Shown here piece by piece: positions 1-6,741 of a stretch of DNA of 11,992 bases. The stretch is from contig JAPMTY010000106.1 in the NCBI GenBank assembly GCA_026552835.1, positions 1 to 11,992 of the forward strand. Reading direction: 5' to 3'. The DNA is from Candidatus Methanoperedens sp. GTDB lineage: Archaea; Halobacteriota; Methanosarcinia; Methanosarcinales; Methanoperedenaceae. Within the stretch, counting starts at the first letter, position 1; every line of letters starts with the position of its first letter. A program made the translations under genes and the position numbers. The notes beneath the pieces were generated by a model that was not told the origin of the DNA, searched no databases, and worked only from the letters and a program-made list of their open reading frames with translations.

Positions 1-1
1 A

Positions 2-1498
2 TTGTATAATAGCTCATATTGTCTGGGCTGCCATGGTCTGAATGTATCAAATGGAACCACGAATTATACCGGAGCTGTGACGACATATAAAGAAGAACAC
101 AATAATACGGTTAATTGCACGGAATGCCATACAGGTCCAAATAAGAAAAACATCCATCCGATGACATATCTCCAGCCTAATGGCAGCTACGTTACTGCGA
201 ACCAGACGGCTGTAAATTGCACCGACTGCCACCAGCAAAATACATTGGATTCTAAGCTTTCAAAGACGCCGCCAAAAGTCCCGATACCTATGAACCACAG
301 CACCAATCCTTATAACGGTTCACTGTGGAACGGCACGCAGAAAGGTTACTGGACAAACAGCGACACGCAAAGCGCATGTGTTTACTGCCATGGTATTACC
401 CTCCATAACGCATCAGCTCTGGGTAACACCACAAACATCATAGGGAACAATACGAACAACCAGAGCTTAAACGGAAGTTACTGGTGTGCCAACTGCCATT
501 ACAAGAATGCGCCCGATTACTCGGGGAACCTGCTCAATCCGGTGCCTCCTGAAGTGTTAAACATAAGCGGACTTGTTCCGGTCACATCCAGTGATGGCAC
601 AACTTTCTACAACCATTCAGGTGCGCTTTCCTCTGGATTCGATGATATCAAGTGTAAGAATTGCCACGGCAGCGCACTCAAAACAGGCGCCACTTCACTT
701 GACTTTAGCCACAATCTTAAACCCAGTGAGGGCGGACCGGATTGTGTTTCATGTCATGATGTATCAGGAAACGGGGCGCCGGACGACAGGAAAATAAACT
801 TAAGTGTGATGAAGCTTGGCGTGCATGCGAATCTTAACAGTAATGCAAGCAACACCGGGGTATTGGACCCGATTAACAAAGCCTGCTGGGCATGTCACGG
901 GAATGGGACGCAGCCGGAAAAGCATCCTGTTAATTATCTGTATCCAAAACCATGCGAGTACTGTCATGTCGATAATAATTTCAATGCCACTTTAGTGTAC
1001 CGGCATTACCCCGGTTCGGTATTTTCAGGCACTGTGGCTTACGATAACATGGACTCTAACAGGACGTGCATTTCATGTCATAATAATAGTTTAGTTGTAA
1101 GCCAAGGCATTACATATGGAGATTATACCGCGGAAAAATTAAAGAACGCCTCGGTATCACATTACGCGGTTAACAGGACACTCGGTGAAAGTATTCCATC
1201 GGCAGTAACAGGCGTACTGCCCGATACAAGAGCCACAACGGGAACAAATTTTGGATGCAATAAATGCCATAACGCAGGTGCAGTGGGGAAGGATTACGGA
1301 AATGCCAGAATCTTACCTTCAAGTCATAATATAATGGGCAGCACAGGGGTTTCCTGCCAGACTTCATGCCATAATTCCAATCCGCAGGTTAATACGACAC
1401 TTCATGATAAAAATATAGGATTGTATGTAGGCAGCAGCGGATGCTTCTCGGCGGGCTGCCATGTCCAGCCAAGCAGCGGGGGAAGGAGAAAACGGTAA
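2..1498 (+). CDS. Multiheme c-type cytochrome, 5'-truncated
   Basis: This is the C-terminal 498 residues of a secreted multiheme cytochrome; the true start lies upstream of the window, and the TTG at base 2 is simply the first whole codon. Eleven CxxCH motifs are visible (for example CLGCH at residues 7-11, then CTECH, CTDCH, CVYCH, CANCH, CKNCH, CVSCH, CWACH, CEYCH, CISCH, CNKCH). They are followed by a CX3CH (C452-H457) and a CX4CH (C481-H487), giving up to 13 haems here. About 28 N-x-S/T sequons imply a heavily glycosylated surface protein. No C-terminal membrane helix is seen; the protein ends in a short basic tail (GGRRKR). By family knowledge it should pass electrons between haems outside the cell. 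Its stop codon overlaps the next start (TAATG), so the two genes are probably cotranscribed and translationally coupled. The exact cytochrome family is not recognised. Confidence 0.93.
   Translation: MYNSSYCLGCHGLNVSNGTTNYTGAVTTYKEEHNNTVNCTECHTGPNKKNIHPMTYLQPNGSYVTANQTAVNCTDCHQQNTLDSKLSKTPPKVPIPMNHSTNPYNGSLWNGTQKGYWTNSDTQSACVYCHGITLHNASALGNTTNIIGNNTNNQSLNGSYWCANCHYKNAPDYSGNLLNPVPPEVLNISGLVPVTSSDGTTFYNHSGALSSGFDDIKCKNCHGSALKTGATSLDFSHNLKPSEGGPDCVSCHDVSGNGAPDDRKINLSVMKLGVHANLNSNASNTGVLDPINKACWACHGNGTQPEKHPVNYLYPKPCEYCHVDNNFNATLVYRHYPGSVFSGTVAYDNMDSNRTCISCHNNSLVVSQGITYGDYTAEKLKNASVSHYAVNRTLGESIPSAVTGVLPDTRATTGTNFGCNKCHNAGAVGKDYGNARILPSSHNIMGSTGVSCQTSCHNSNPQVNTTLHDKNIGLYVGSSGCFSAGCHVQPSSGGRRKR
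743..898 (+). other. CxxCH...CWACH di-haem module, copy in first cytochrome
   Basis: A CVSCH motif is followed by a histidine in the context GVHANLN, then by NKACWACHGNGT. The same order occurs twice in the downstream cytochrome (10408-10572 and 11764-11925), each time with a VH or IH histidine between the two haem motifs. This suggests a duplicated two-haem building block in which the intervening histidine may be a distal haem ligand. The ligand role is inference. Confidence 0.6.
1355..1462 (+). other. Non-canonical CX3CH and CX4CH haem motifs
   Basis: The last two candidate haem sites of the first cytochrome have expanded spacing. CQTSCH (C452, C456, H457) has three residues between the cysteines and CFSAGCH (C481, C486, H487) has four. 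CX3CH and CX4CH haem sites are known in some multiheme cytochromes, so both may bind haem, but this cannot be shown from sequence. Confidence 0.7.
1484..1488 (+). promoter_or_regulatory. Ribosome binding site of the propeller cytochrome
   Basis: AGGAG lies nine bases before the ATG at 1498. It supports that start, which yields a clean signal peptide, over the in-frame ATG at 1441 inside the upstream gene. Confidence 0.7.
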
Positions 1499-4400
1499 TG
1501 AATAAGCTTGTTTTATTCTTAGCAGTGTTCCTGATGATAACAACAGTATCTGCCAGGATAGAACAACACGCAGGTTTCCCTGTCAATACCGGCAGCGACA
1601 TAAAATCCCTTTTAGTGGTACAGGATATAGACTCGGACGGGAAACCTGAGATAATAGCGGCGCCCGATAACAGGATGATTAAAGTGTTCAATTATCTGGG
1701 CGTCCTTGGCTGGGAGAACACCGGCGGAATAAATCTGGCCGATGAAGCAAGAACTCCTCTGGTAGCCAGTATCAGCGGCAGGCTTGAAATAATTTCTTAT
1801 GGTAATCCCGGCTACTCGGATGCCACTTTTTATATCTGGGATACTGCTGGTAATAATCTTGCGAATATTACAGTTGGAAAATATTTTCTGATTTCTTCCC
1901 CTTCAATTACAAAACAGGGAATAATTCTTACCGGGGCGGCTCCCGGGTCGTCTTTGAGTTCAATAACCCAGGCTACAGGCGTGTACGCATTCGATAGCAC
2001 CGGAAATAAACTATGGTATCTTGAGCTTGGAAGGGCGGTAAATTACAGGGCGGCAATCCCGGTTGGCGATATCGACGGGGATGGGATAGATGAGGCTGTT
2101 ATTTTAACCCAGGATATCAATTCTGCAAATCCGGTTGATGGGAAAATCTGGCTAATAAAAGTTAACAGTATTATGGGAACAATTCTATGGAGCAGGGATC
2201 TCGGAGGGGATGCGAGAAGCGCTAAGTTAGGTGACTTTGACGGGAACGGTCAGAATGAGATTATTGTGACTTCGTCATCGGGAGTATATATTTTCGATAA
2301 TAGCGGTAATCAGCTTTATAAATTTAACATAAAAAGTAACCTGGCCTCTCCTGCCATTGGCGATATAGACGGCACAGGCGTGATTAGTGCGGCAATCGCC
2401 TCAAATGATGAGAAAAAAGTGTATCTGATAAGGAATGGCATCCTGAAAGAGTTTTCTTCTATCGGCAGGGTTGACAGTAATCTCGCGCTTGGAGACATAA
2501 ACAATGACGGGAAGATGGAAATTGCAGCCGGCGACGCATACGGGAACCTCTATATCTGGGATAACCTGGGAAATGTCCTTGAAAATACAAGGGTCGCTAA
2601 TGATATGTTTACATCGGCGGCGATAGCAGACCTGGAAGGGGATGGCAACAAGGAGATTATATTGGGGAATTCCAATGGGAACATCTACGCCTATACTTAC
2701 TTTAACAAACCTGCGGATACAACCCCTCCCGCAACCACAGACGATGTGGACGGGCAATGGCATAACAGCAGCGTTACTGTTACATTGACGGCGAGAGATA
2801 ATGAAAGCGGGGTGGCGGCCACCTACTATACCATTGATGGGACAGAACCGACAGTAAACTCCTCAGAGGGAACAACATTTAGTATTTCAAATGAAGGGAT
2901 TTATACCATCAAATATTTCAGTGTGGATAATGCAGGCAATGTCGAAGGGACTAAGACTGCCGCGAACCAGGTAAAAATCGATAAAACCCTGCCTCTTACG
3001 ACCGATAATGCCGACGGACAATGGCACAATGGGAGCGTTGCGGTCACATTGACGGCGGGAGATGCTGAAAGCGGTGTGGCAGCCACCTACTATACTATTG
3101 ATGGAACAGAACCTACAGTAAATTCCCCGGAGGGAACAACATTTAATATTTCAAATGAAGGGATTTATACCATCAAATATTTCAGCGTGGATAATGCAGG
3201 CAATGTCGAAGAGACTAAGACTGCCGCGAACCAGGTAAAAATCGATAAAACATCACCTCTTACGACCGATAATGCCGATGGGCAATGGTATAATAGCAGC
3301 GTTGCGGTCATGCTTAATGCCAGCGATGCAGGCTCAGGTATAATGGAAACTTATTACACCGTTGATGGCCCGATTCCGACATCATCCTCTCCGAACGGCA
3401 TAACCGTTTCAATAAGCGGGGAAGGCAATCATACTATCAGATATTATAGTGTGGATAATGCAGGGAACGCTGAACAACCTCATACCGCCACTATCAGGAT
3501 TGATATTATCCCTCCACAGACGGTCGATAACTCCGACAGCGCGTGGCACACTGCAAATGTAACTCTCAGTATTACAGCTTCTGATAATATCTCTGGTGTT
3601 GAAGCAATAAACTACATAGTGGATGGAGTCAGGCAGGTATCTTATTCACCAAATATACAGCTTACTTTTAATGAAGAAGGCGGACACACCATTAAATATT
3701 TCAGTCTGGATAATGCGGGTAACGCAGAAACAATGAAAACCGCAGTGGTCAGGATAACGATGTCACTCCCGGCAACAATGGACGTTTCCGGCGGTAATAA
3801 TAGCAATACCGCCAGCAATACAACCCCGAAAATATCAGCAACAGATAAATTACCGGCTGTGAATCCTGAATCTTATCCAGCGGACGAAGGTTGTACATCA
3901 TGCCATAAAATAAGACATGGAACTACTGGCAACAATTGTGAAAACTGCCATTACAATACAACTTTTTCAAACGGTAAACATCTGGAGAAGCCATTTTCAC
4001 CCGGATTCATGCATGATAGTTTTGACTGGGAGGGAGACAACGCCAATGAAAAAGGAGCGGACAGGTTGAATGAAAGCTGTCCGGTATGCCACGTAAAAAT
4101 GACTGAGCATACATCGCCGAAATTGAATGTATGTGAAGACTGCCATGTAAAATTAAATCCGGAGATAAGTTCCCTCGCTAACGTGCGGCCCGATATTAAA
4201 AAATATATCCCGGTGGTATATTCCCATTACAATAATTCTCCCATCAATGTGACAGACCAGTCTTCTTTAGGTAATACAAGGTCTTCCTGCTTCGGATTTG
4301 ATGCAGCAACCGGCCAGGGTTCATGCCATGGCGTGACGTTCGGGAATAAAGCAAATGCAGGCGGTTATTTTTCATTCAATACAAATTATACAGGCACATT

Positions 4401-4719
4401 ATTCAACAGGGGCGACCCTTACCACTGGAATTCTCCTGTGGATTTCATGCCGGATTCAAAAAATTGCATTTTCTGCCATATCCAGGAAAATGAAAATATA
4501 AGAAAAGCATGGGGCGCTCCCGCCGCGCTGCCTTCGGATTCGCAGCATAGTAATGTTGGAAATAAGGATTGCTGGGGATGCCATGTCGAAGGAGAATTAA
4601 AAAGTTTTCATGGCAAAGAGATTGTTAAAACCGTAACAAAACCATATTTAACCTACATAGCTGCATTTTCGTTGGTAATAGCCATAGTTGCGTTATGGTT
4701 CTGGAAGAGAAAAAAATAA
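1498..4719 (+). CDS. Surface-anchored beta-propeller / Ig-repeat multiheme cytochrome
   Basis: This 1073-residue protein has an unusual modular build. Residues 1-19 are a signal peptide. Residues about 24-405 carry FG-GAP/VCBS-type calcium-loop repeats (DxDxDG-like, beginning near residues 43, 191, 246, 289, 333 and 378), consistent with a beta-propeller. Residues about 413-754 hold four tandem Ig-like units resembling chitobiase/beta-hexosaminidase C-terminal domains. A Ser/Asn/Thr-rich linker leads to a haem region, residues 799-1029, with CTSCH, CENCH, CPVCH, CEDCH, a CX11CH (C931, C943, H944), CIFCH and CWGCH. A membrane helix at about 1050-1068 is followed by WKRKK. The likely topology places the haems beside the membrane and the propeller outermost, so the protein may link membrane electron carriers to the S-layer or an external partner; this is inference. 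The ATG overlaps the preceding stop, and 28 bases separate it from the next gene. Confidence 0.93.
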   Translation: MNKLVLFLAVFLMITTVSARIEQHAGFPVNTGSDIKSLLVVQDIDSDGKPEIIAAPDNRMIKVFNYLGVLGWENTGGINLADEARTPLVASISGRLEIISYGNPGYSDATFYIWDTAGNNLANITVGKYFLISSPSITKQGIILTGAAPGSSLSSITQATGVYAFDSTGNKLWYLELGRAVNYRAAIPVGDIDGDGIDEAVILTQDINSANPVDGKIWLIKVNSIMGTILWSRDLGGDARSAKLGDFDGNGQNEIIVTSSSGVYIFDNSGNQLYKFNIKSNLASPAIGDIDGTGVISAAIASNDEKKVYLIRNGILKEFSSIGRVDSNLALGDINNDGKMEIAAGDAYGNLYIWDNLGNVLENTRVANDMFTSAAIADLEGDGNKEIILGNSNGNIYAYTYFNKPADTTPPATTDDVDGQWHNSSVTVTLTARDNESGVAATYYTIDGTEPTVNSSEGTTFSISNEGIYTIKYFSVDNAGNVEGTKTAANQVKIDKTLPLTTDNADGQWHNGSVAVTLTAGDAESGVAATYYTIDGTEPTVNSPEGTTFNISNEGIYTIKYFSVDNAGNVEETKTAANQVKIDKTSPLTTDNADGQWYNSSVAVMLNASDAGSGIMETYYTVDGPIPTSSSPNGITVSISGEGNHTIRYYSVDNAGNAEQPHTATIRIDIIPPQTVDNSDSAWHTANVTLSITASDNISGVEAINYIVDGVRQVSYSPNIQLTFNEEGGHTIKYFSLDNAGNAETMKTAVVRITMSLPATMDVSGGNNSNTASNTTPKISATDKLPAVNPESYPADEGCTSCHKIRHGTTGNNCENCHYNTTFSNGKHLEKPFSPGFMHDSFDWEGDNANEKGADRLNESCPVCHVKMTEHTSPKLNVCEDCHVKLNPEISSLANVRPDIKKYIPVVYSHYNNSPINVTDQSSLGNTRSSCFGFDAATGQGSCHGVTFGNKANAGGYFSFNTNYTGTLFNRGDPYHWNSPVDFMPDSKNCIFCHIQENENIRKAWGAPAALPSDSQHSNVGNKDCWGCHVEGELKSFHGKEIVKTVTKPYLTYIAAFSLVIAIVALWFWKRKK
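2734..3759 (+). repeat. Four tandem Ig-like coding repeats (264/264/258/about 240 bp)
   Basis: Units begin at 2734, 2998, 3262 and 3520, each opening with T-T/V-D-x-x-D and a tryptophan (for example DGQWHN) and closing with a VDNAGN or LDNAGN motif. Units 1 and 2 differ at only 10 of 88 residues, and long stretches are identical in DNA, so this duplication is recent. Units 3 and 4 are more diverged. They look like rigid spacer domains between propeller and haem region. Confidence 0.9.
4003..4620 (+). other. Conserved haem module with CX11CH, copy 1
   Basis: The order is FDWE, CPVCH, CEDCH, VYSH, CX11CH (4288-4329), a YHW histidine, MPDSKNCIFCH, a tryptophan, CWGCH and a closing FHG. The same order and spacing occur in the downstream cytochrome at 11062-11748, so the module is homologous between the two proteins although their N-terminal domains are unrelated. 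Confidence 0.8.
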
Positions 4720-4747
4720 TTATCATACCGGTACTCAAAGAAACCAA

Positions 4748-6208
4748 ATGTCCAAAAAAGTCCTGTTAATAACACCGCCTTACCACTGCGGCGTACTCGA
4801 ATCCGCAGGCACATGGATGCCTCTTGGCATGGTGTATGTTGCCGGAAGCCTGCAAAAAGCCGGGTATGAGGTCAGCATATACGATGCGATGTCAAAATAT
4901 CATACTTTTGACGACATCAAAAGGCGCATAAAAGAAACTAATCCGGATGTAGTGGGCACAGCGGCATATACATCAAGCCTTTACGATGCAATTTCGGTTC
5001 TAAGAATTGCTAAAGAGGTTAACCCGGAAATAATTACGCTCCTTGGCGGCATACATCCCACGTTCTGCTGGGAGGAAATCCTGCAAAAAGAGAGCGGCGT
5101 TGTAGATTATATAATACGCGGCGAAGGTGAAATCACTACATCAGAACTTTTAACCCAGGTTTTCGAAGGATTAAGCCCGGATACCCCGGGAATTGCTTAT
5201 GCGCGGGATGGGAAAATCATTTGCACGAAAGAGCGGCCTCTCATATCAAATCTTGACGTAATGCCTGCGGCATGGAACCTTATAGAGTGGAAGGATTACA
5301 CATTCAAGACAAAGAAAAATTCCACACTTGCGGTCGTGAGTTCTTCAAGGGGCTGCACCCAGAAATGCACATTCTGTTCGCAGCGTCTTTTCTGGAGGGA
5401 GAAATGGAGAGGGAGAAGCCCTGAAAACTTCGTATCCGAGCTTGAATTCTTAAACAGCGCCTATGGCGTGGATGTTGCAATGATAGCAGATGAAACCCCG
5501 ACGTATGACCGCAAACGGTGGGAGAAAATCCTTGATCTTCTTATAACGAAAGAACTTGACCTTGAAATATTGATGGAAACAAGGGTGGACGACATCCTGC
5601 GTGATAAGGATATAATTGATAAATACAAAAAAGCGGGAATACTTCATATTTACGTGGGAGCGGAATCCGCAAGCCAGGATACACTTGACCGCTATCAGAA
5701 AAATATCAGGGTAGAGCAGTCAAGGGAAGCTATTGACCTGATAAACAATACCGGGATTATTTCGGAGACCTCTTTTGTCCTCGGGATGCCTGAAGAAACA
5801 CCCGAATCCATAGAGGCGGCGCGAAAACTGGCGCAGTACTATAATCCTGACCTTGCGTTTTTCCTTGCAATCGCCCCGTGGCCTTATTCTGATATTTACC
5901 CTGAACTTGCACCGTTCATAGAGGAATTTGATTATTCAAAATACAACCTTATCGAACCGATAGTCAAACCCGTCAACATGACACGGGAGGAACTAAATAT
6001 TCATCTTTTAAAGGCGTTCCGGGATTTTTATATGGGAAAGCTTGAAAAAATTGAGGAGATGAGCGAATTCAAGAAAAACTACATGATAGAGGTCACGCGG
6101 CTGCTCATCAACGATTCTTACCTCTCAAACCAGATGAAAGGCGAGATGCCACCTCAGGTTAAGAAGTTTATTGAGAAATATATAACCGGAACTAAGAACT
6201 CCGGTTGA
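4748..6208 (+). CDS. BchE-like B12-binding radical SAM enzyme
   Basis: This 486-residue protein has an N-terminal cobalamin-binding-like Rossmann region (residues about 1-150). Its loop reads YDAMSKYH (from Y45), without the classical DxHxxG histidine, so cobalamin would bind without a lower histidine ligand. The radical SAM core follows, with the 4Fe-4S motif C203-x3-C207-x2-C210 in the context RGCTQKCTFCSQ. That context, and the later ISETSFVLGMPEETPESIE and LAIAPWPYSD segments, resemble the BchE (anaerobic Mg-protoporphyrin ester cyclase) group. No photosynthesis genes are visible, so the substrate is probably different; a tetrapyrrole is one possibility. The ATG at 4748 is preferred to 4688, which lies inside the upstream gene, but no strong ribosome site precedes it. 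It follows the propeller cytochrome by 28 bases and is probably in the same operon. Confidence is high for the superfamily and low for the substrate. Confidence 0.85.
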   Translation: MSKKVLLITPPYHCGVLESAGTWMPLGMVYVAGSLQKAGYEVSIYDAMSKYHTFDDIKRRIKETNPDVVGTAAYTSSLYDAISVLRIAKEVNPEIITLLGGIHPTFCWEEILQKESGVVDYIIRGEGEITTSELLTQVFEGLSPDTPGIAYARDGKIICTKERPLISNLDVMPAAWNLIEWKDYTFKTKKNSTLAVVSSSRGCTQKCTFCSQRLFWREKWRGRSPENFVSELEFLNSAYGVDVAMIADETPTYDRKRWEKILDLLITKELDLEILMETRVDDILRDKDIIDKYKKAGILHIYVGAESASQDTLDRYQKNIRVEQSREAIDLINNTGIISETSFVLGMPEETPESIEAARKLAQYYNPDLAFFLAIAPWPYSDIYPELAPFIEEFDYSKYNLIEPIVKPVNMTREELNIHLLKAFRDFYMGKLEKIEEMSEFKKNYMIEVTRLLINDSYLSNQMKGEMPPQVKKFIEKYITGTKNSG

Positions 6209-6214
6209 GTTTTT
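6184..6214 (+). terminator. Hairpin plus T-run in a convergent gene overlap
   Basis: A perfect 7-bp inverted repeat (AACCGGA at 6184-6190 and TCCGGTT at 6200-6206, nine-base loop) runs into the stop codon at 6206-6208. It is followed by five T at 6210-6214. Read on the other strand the hairpin precedes an AT-rich stretch, so it could end both convergent transcripts. Archaeal termination often depends on the T-run alone, so the role of the hairpin is uncertain. Confidence 0.5.
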
Positions 6215-6659
6215 CCGATACGGAATTTAATTGTACAAGGAAATCATCAGTTTGAAGGTAGCCCGGGATTCTTGATATCTCTTCGCCGTCTTTTGTAAAG
6301 AAAATCATATACGGAGTGGTTCGTACATTGAGATTGAGGGATACATTTTTTTGTTTGAATGTATCTATCGAAATAAGAACAAAATTATTATTGAGTTTGT
6401 CGATGACCCTTTTATCCGATAGTGCTTCTTGTTCAAATCTTATGCACCAGTAACACGTTTCCGACCTGAAATACAGGAAAACAGGTTTGCTTAAGTTCTT
6501 TGCCTCGGTAATTCCGGGTTCTATTGATGTATGAAATGAAACACCGCCAAGTTTGATATAAGCCGAATTGTTTCCTGATTGTGAATCCCACCAGGCCGCC
6601 GATAAAACGAGGACAGAACCCAGGGCAATCAGGACGATTATTTTATTTAGAGGCGTCAT
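6192..6659 (-). CDS. Membrane-anchored thioredoxin-like protein (CYWC)
   Basis: This 155-residue protein begins with an uncleaved or signal-type hydrophobic helix (residues about 6-22) and continues as an extracytoplasmic thioredoxin fold. The active-site pair is C69-YW-C72 in the context RSETCYWCIRFE, and the cis-proline is P116 in RTTPYMIFF. The motif resembles the thioredoxin_7/SoxW-type families more than classical WCGPC thioredoxins. Placed divergently from the resB-ccsA pair, it most likely reduces apocytochrome cysteines before haem attachment, the job of ResA/CcsX in System II; this is inference from context. No CcdA/DsbD electron donor is in the window. Its last 17 bases overlap the end of the radical SAM gene on the other strand. 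No clear ribosome site precedes the ATG, which may sit on a short leader. Confidence 0.85.
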   Translation of the reverse strand: MTPLNKIIVLIALGSVLVLSAAWWDSQSGNNSAYIKLGGVSFHTSIEPGITEAKNLSKPVFLYFRSETCYWCIRFEQEALSDKRVIDKLNNNFVLISIDTFKQKNVSLNLNVRTTPYMIFFTKDGEEISRIPGYLQTDDFLVQLNSVSEKLNRSS

Positions 6660-6681
6660 TTTAGTTTACTTTACATCATCT

Positions 6682-6698
6682 GCAAAGTTATTTATATC
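6682..6698. promoter_or_regulatory. Divergent archaeal promoter (BRE/TATA)
   Basis: GCAAAG (6682-6687) followed by an AT-rich TTTATATC (6691-6698) fits an archaeal BRE and TATA box for the rightward resB-ccsA pair. It would place the transcript start near 6720, about 22 bases before the ATG. On the other strand the same core reads GATATAAA and could drive the thioredoxin-like gene with a very short leader. No other strong candidate is seen in this 82-base gap. Confidence 0.45.
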
Positions 6699-6727
6699 TA
6701 CTTATCAAGGGTATAGTGAGATAAGCC

Positions 6728-6733
6728 AGGAAG
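6728..6733 (+). promoter_or_regulatory. Ribosome binding site of resB
   Basis: AGGAAG lies eight bases before the ATG at 6742. It supports this start over the longer reading frame, which would begin at 6568 inside the opposite-strand thioredoxin gene. Confidence 0.55.
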
Positions 6734-6741
6734 ATAAAATA

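Noticed and set aside
1441..1497. In-frame N-terminal extension of the propeller cytochrome from ATG 1441
   Set aside because: It would overlap the upstream cytochrome by 58 bases and bury the signal peptide; ATG 1498 has a good ribosome site and a clean signal sequence.
1389..1691. 100-residue open frame on the minus strand
   Set aside because: It lies wholly opposite two well-supported cytochrome genes and shows no recognisable domain.
2734..3519. Regular 264-bp repeats considered as a CRISPR or satellite array
   Set aside because: The period is a whole number of codons, the frame stays open, and the units encode Ig-like domains; there are no short repeats with unique spacers.
4688..4747. 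In-frame extension of the radical SAM protein from ATG 4688
   Set aside because: The added residues are out-of-frame readings of the upstream membrane anchor; the family N-terminus begins at MSKKVLLITPP.
6568..6741. In-frame extension of ResB from ATG 6568
   Set aside because: It runs antisense through the thioredoxin-like gene and adds no family-like sequence; 6742 has a ribosome site.
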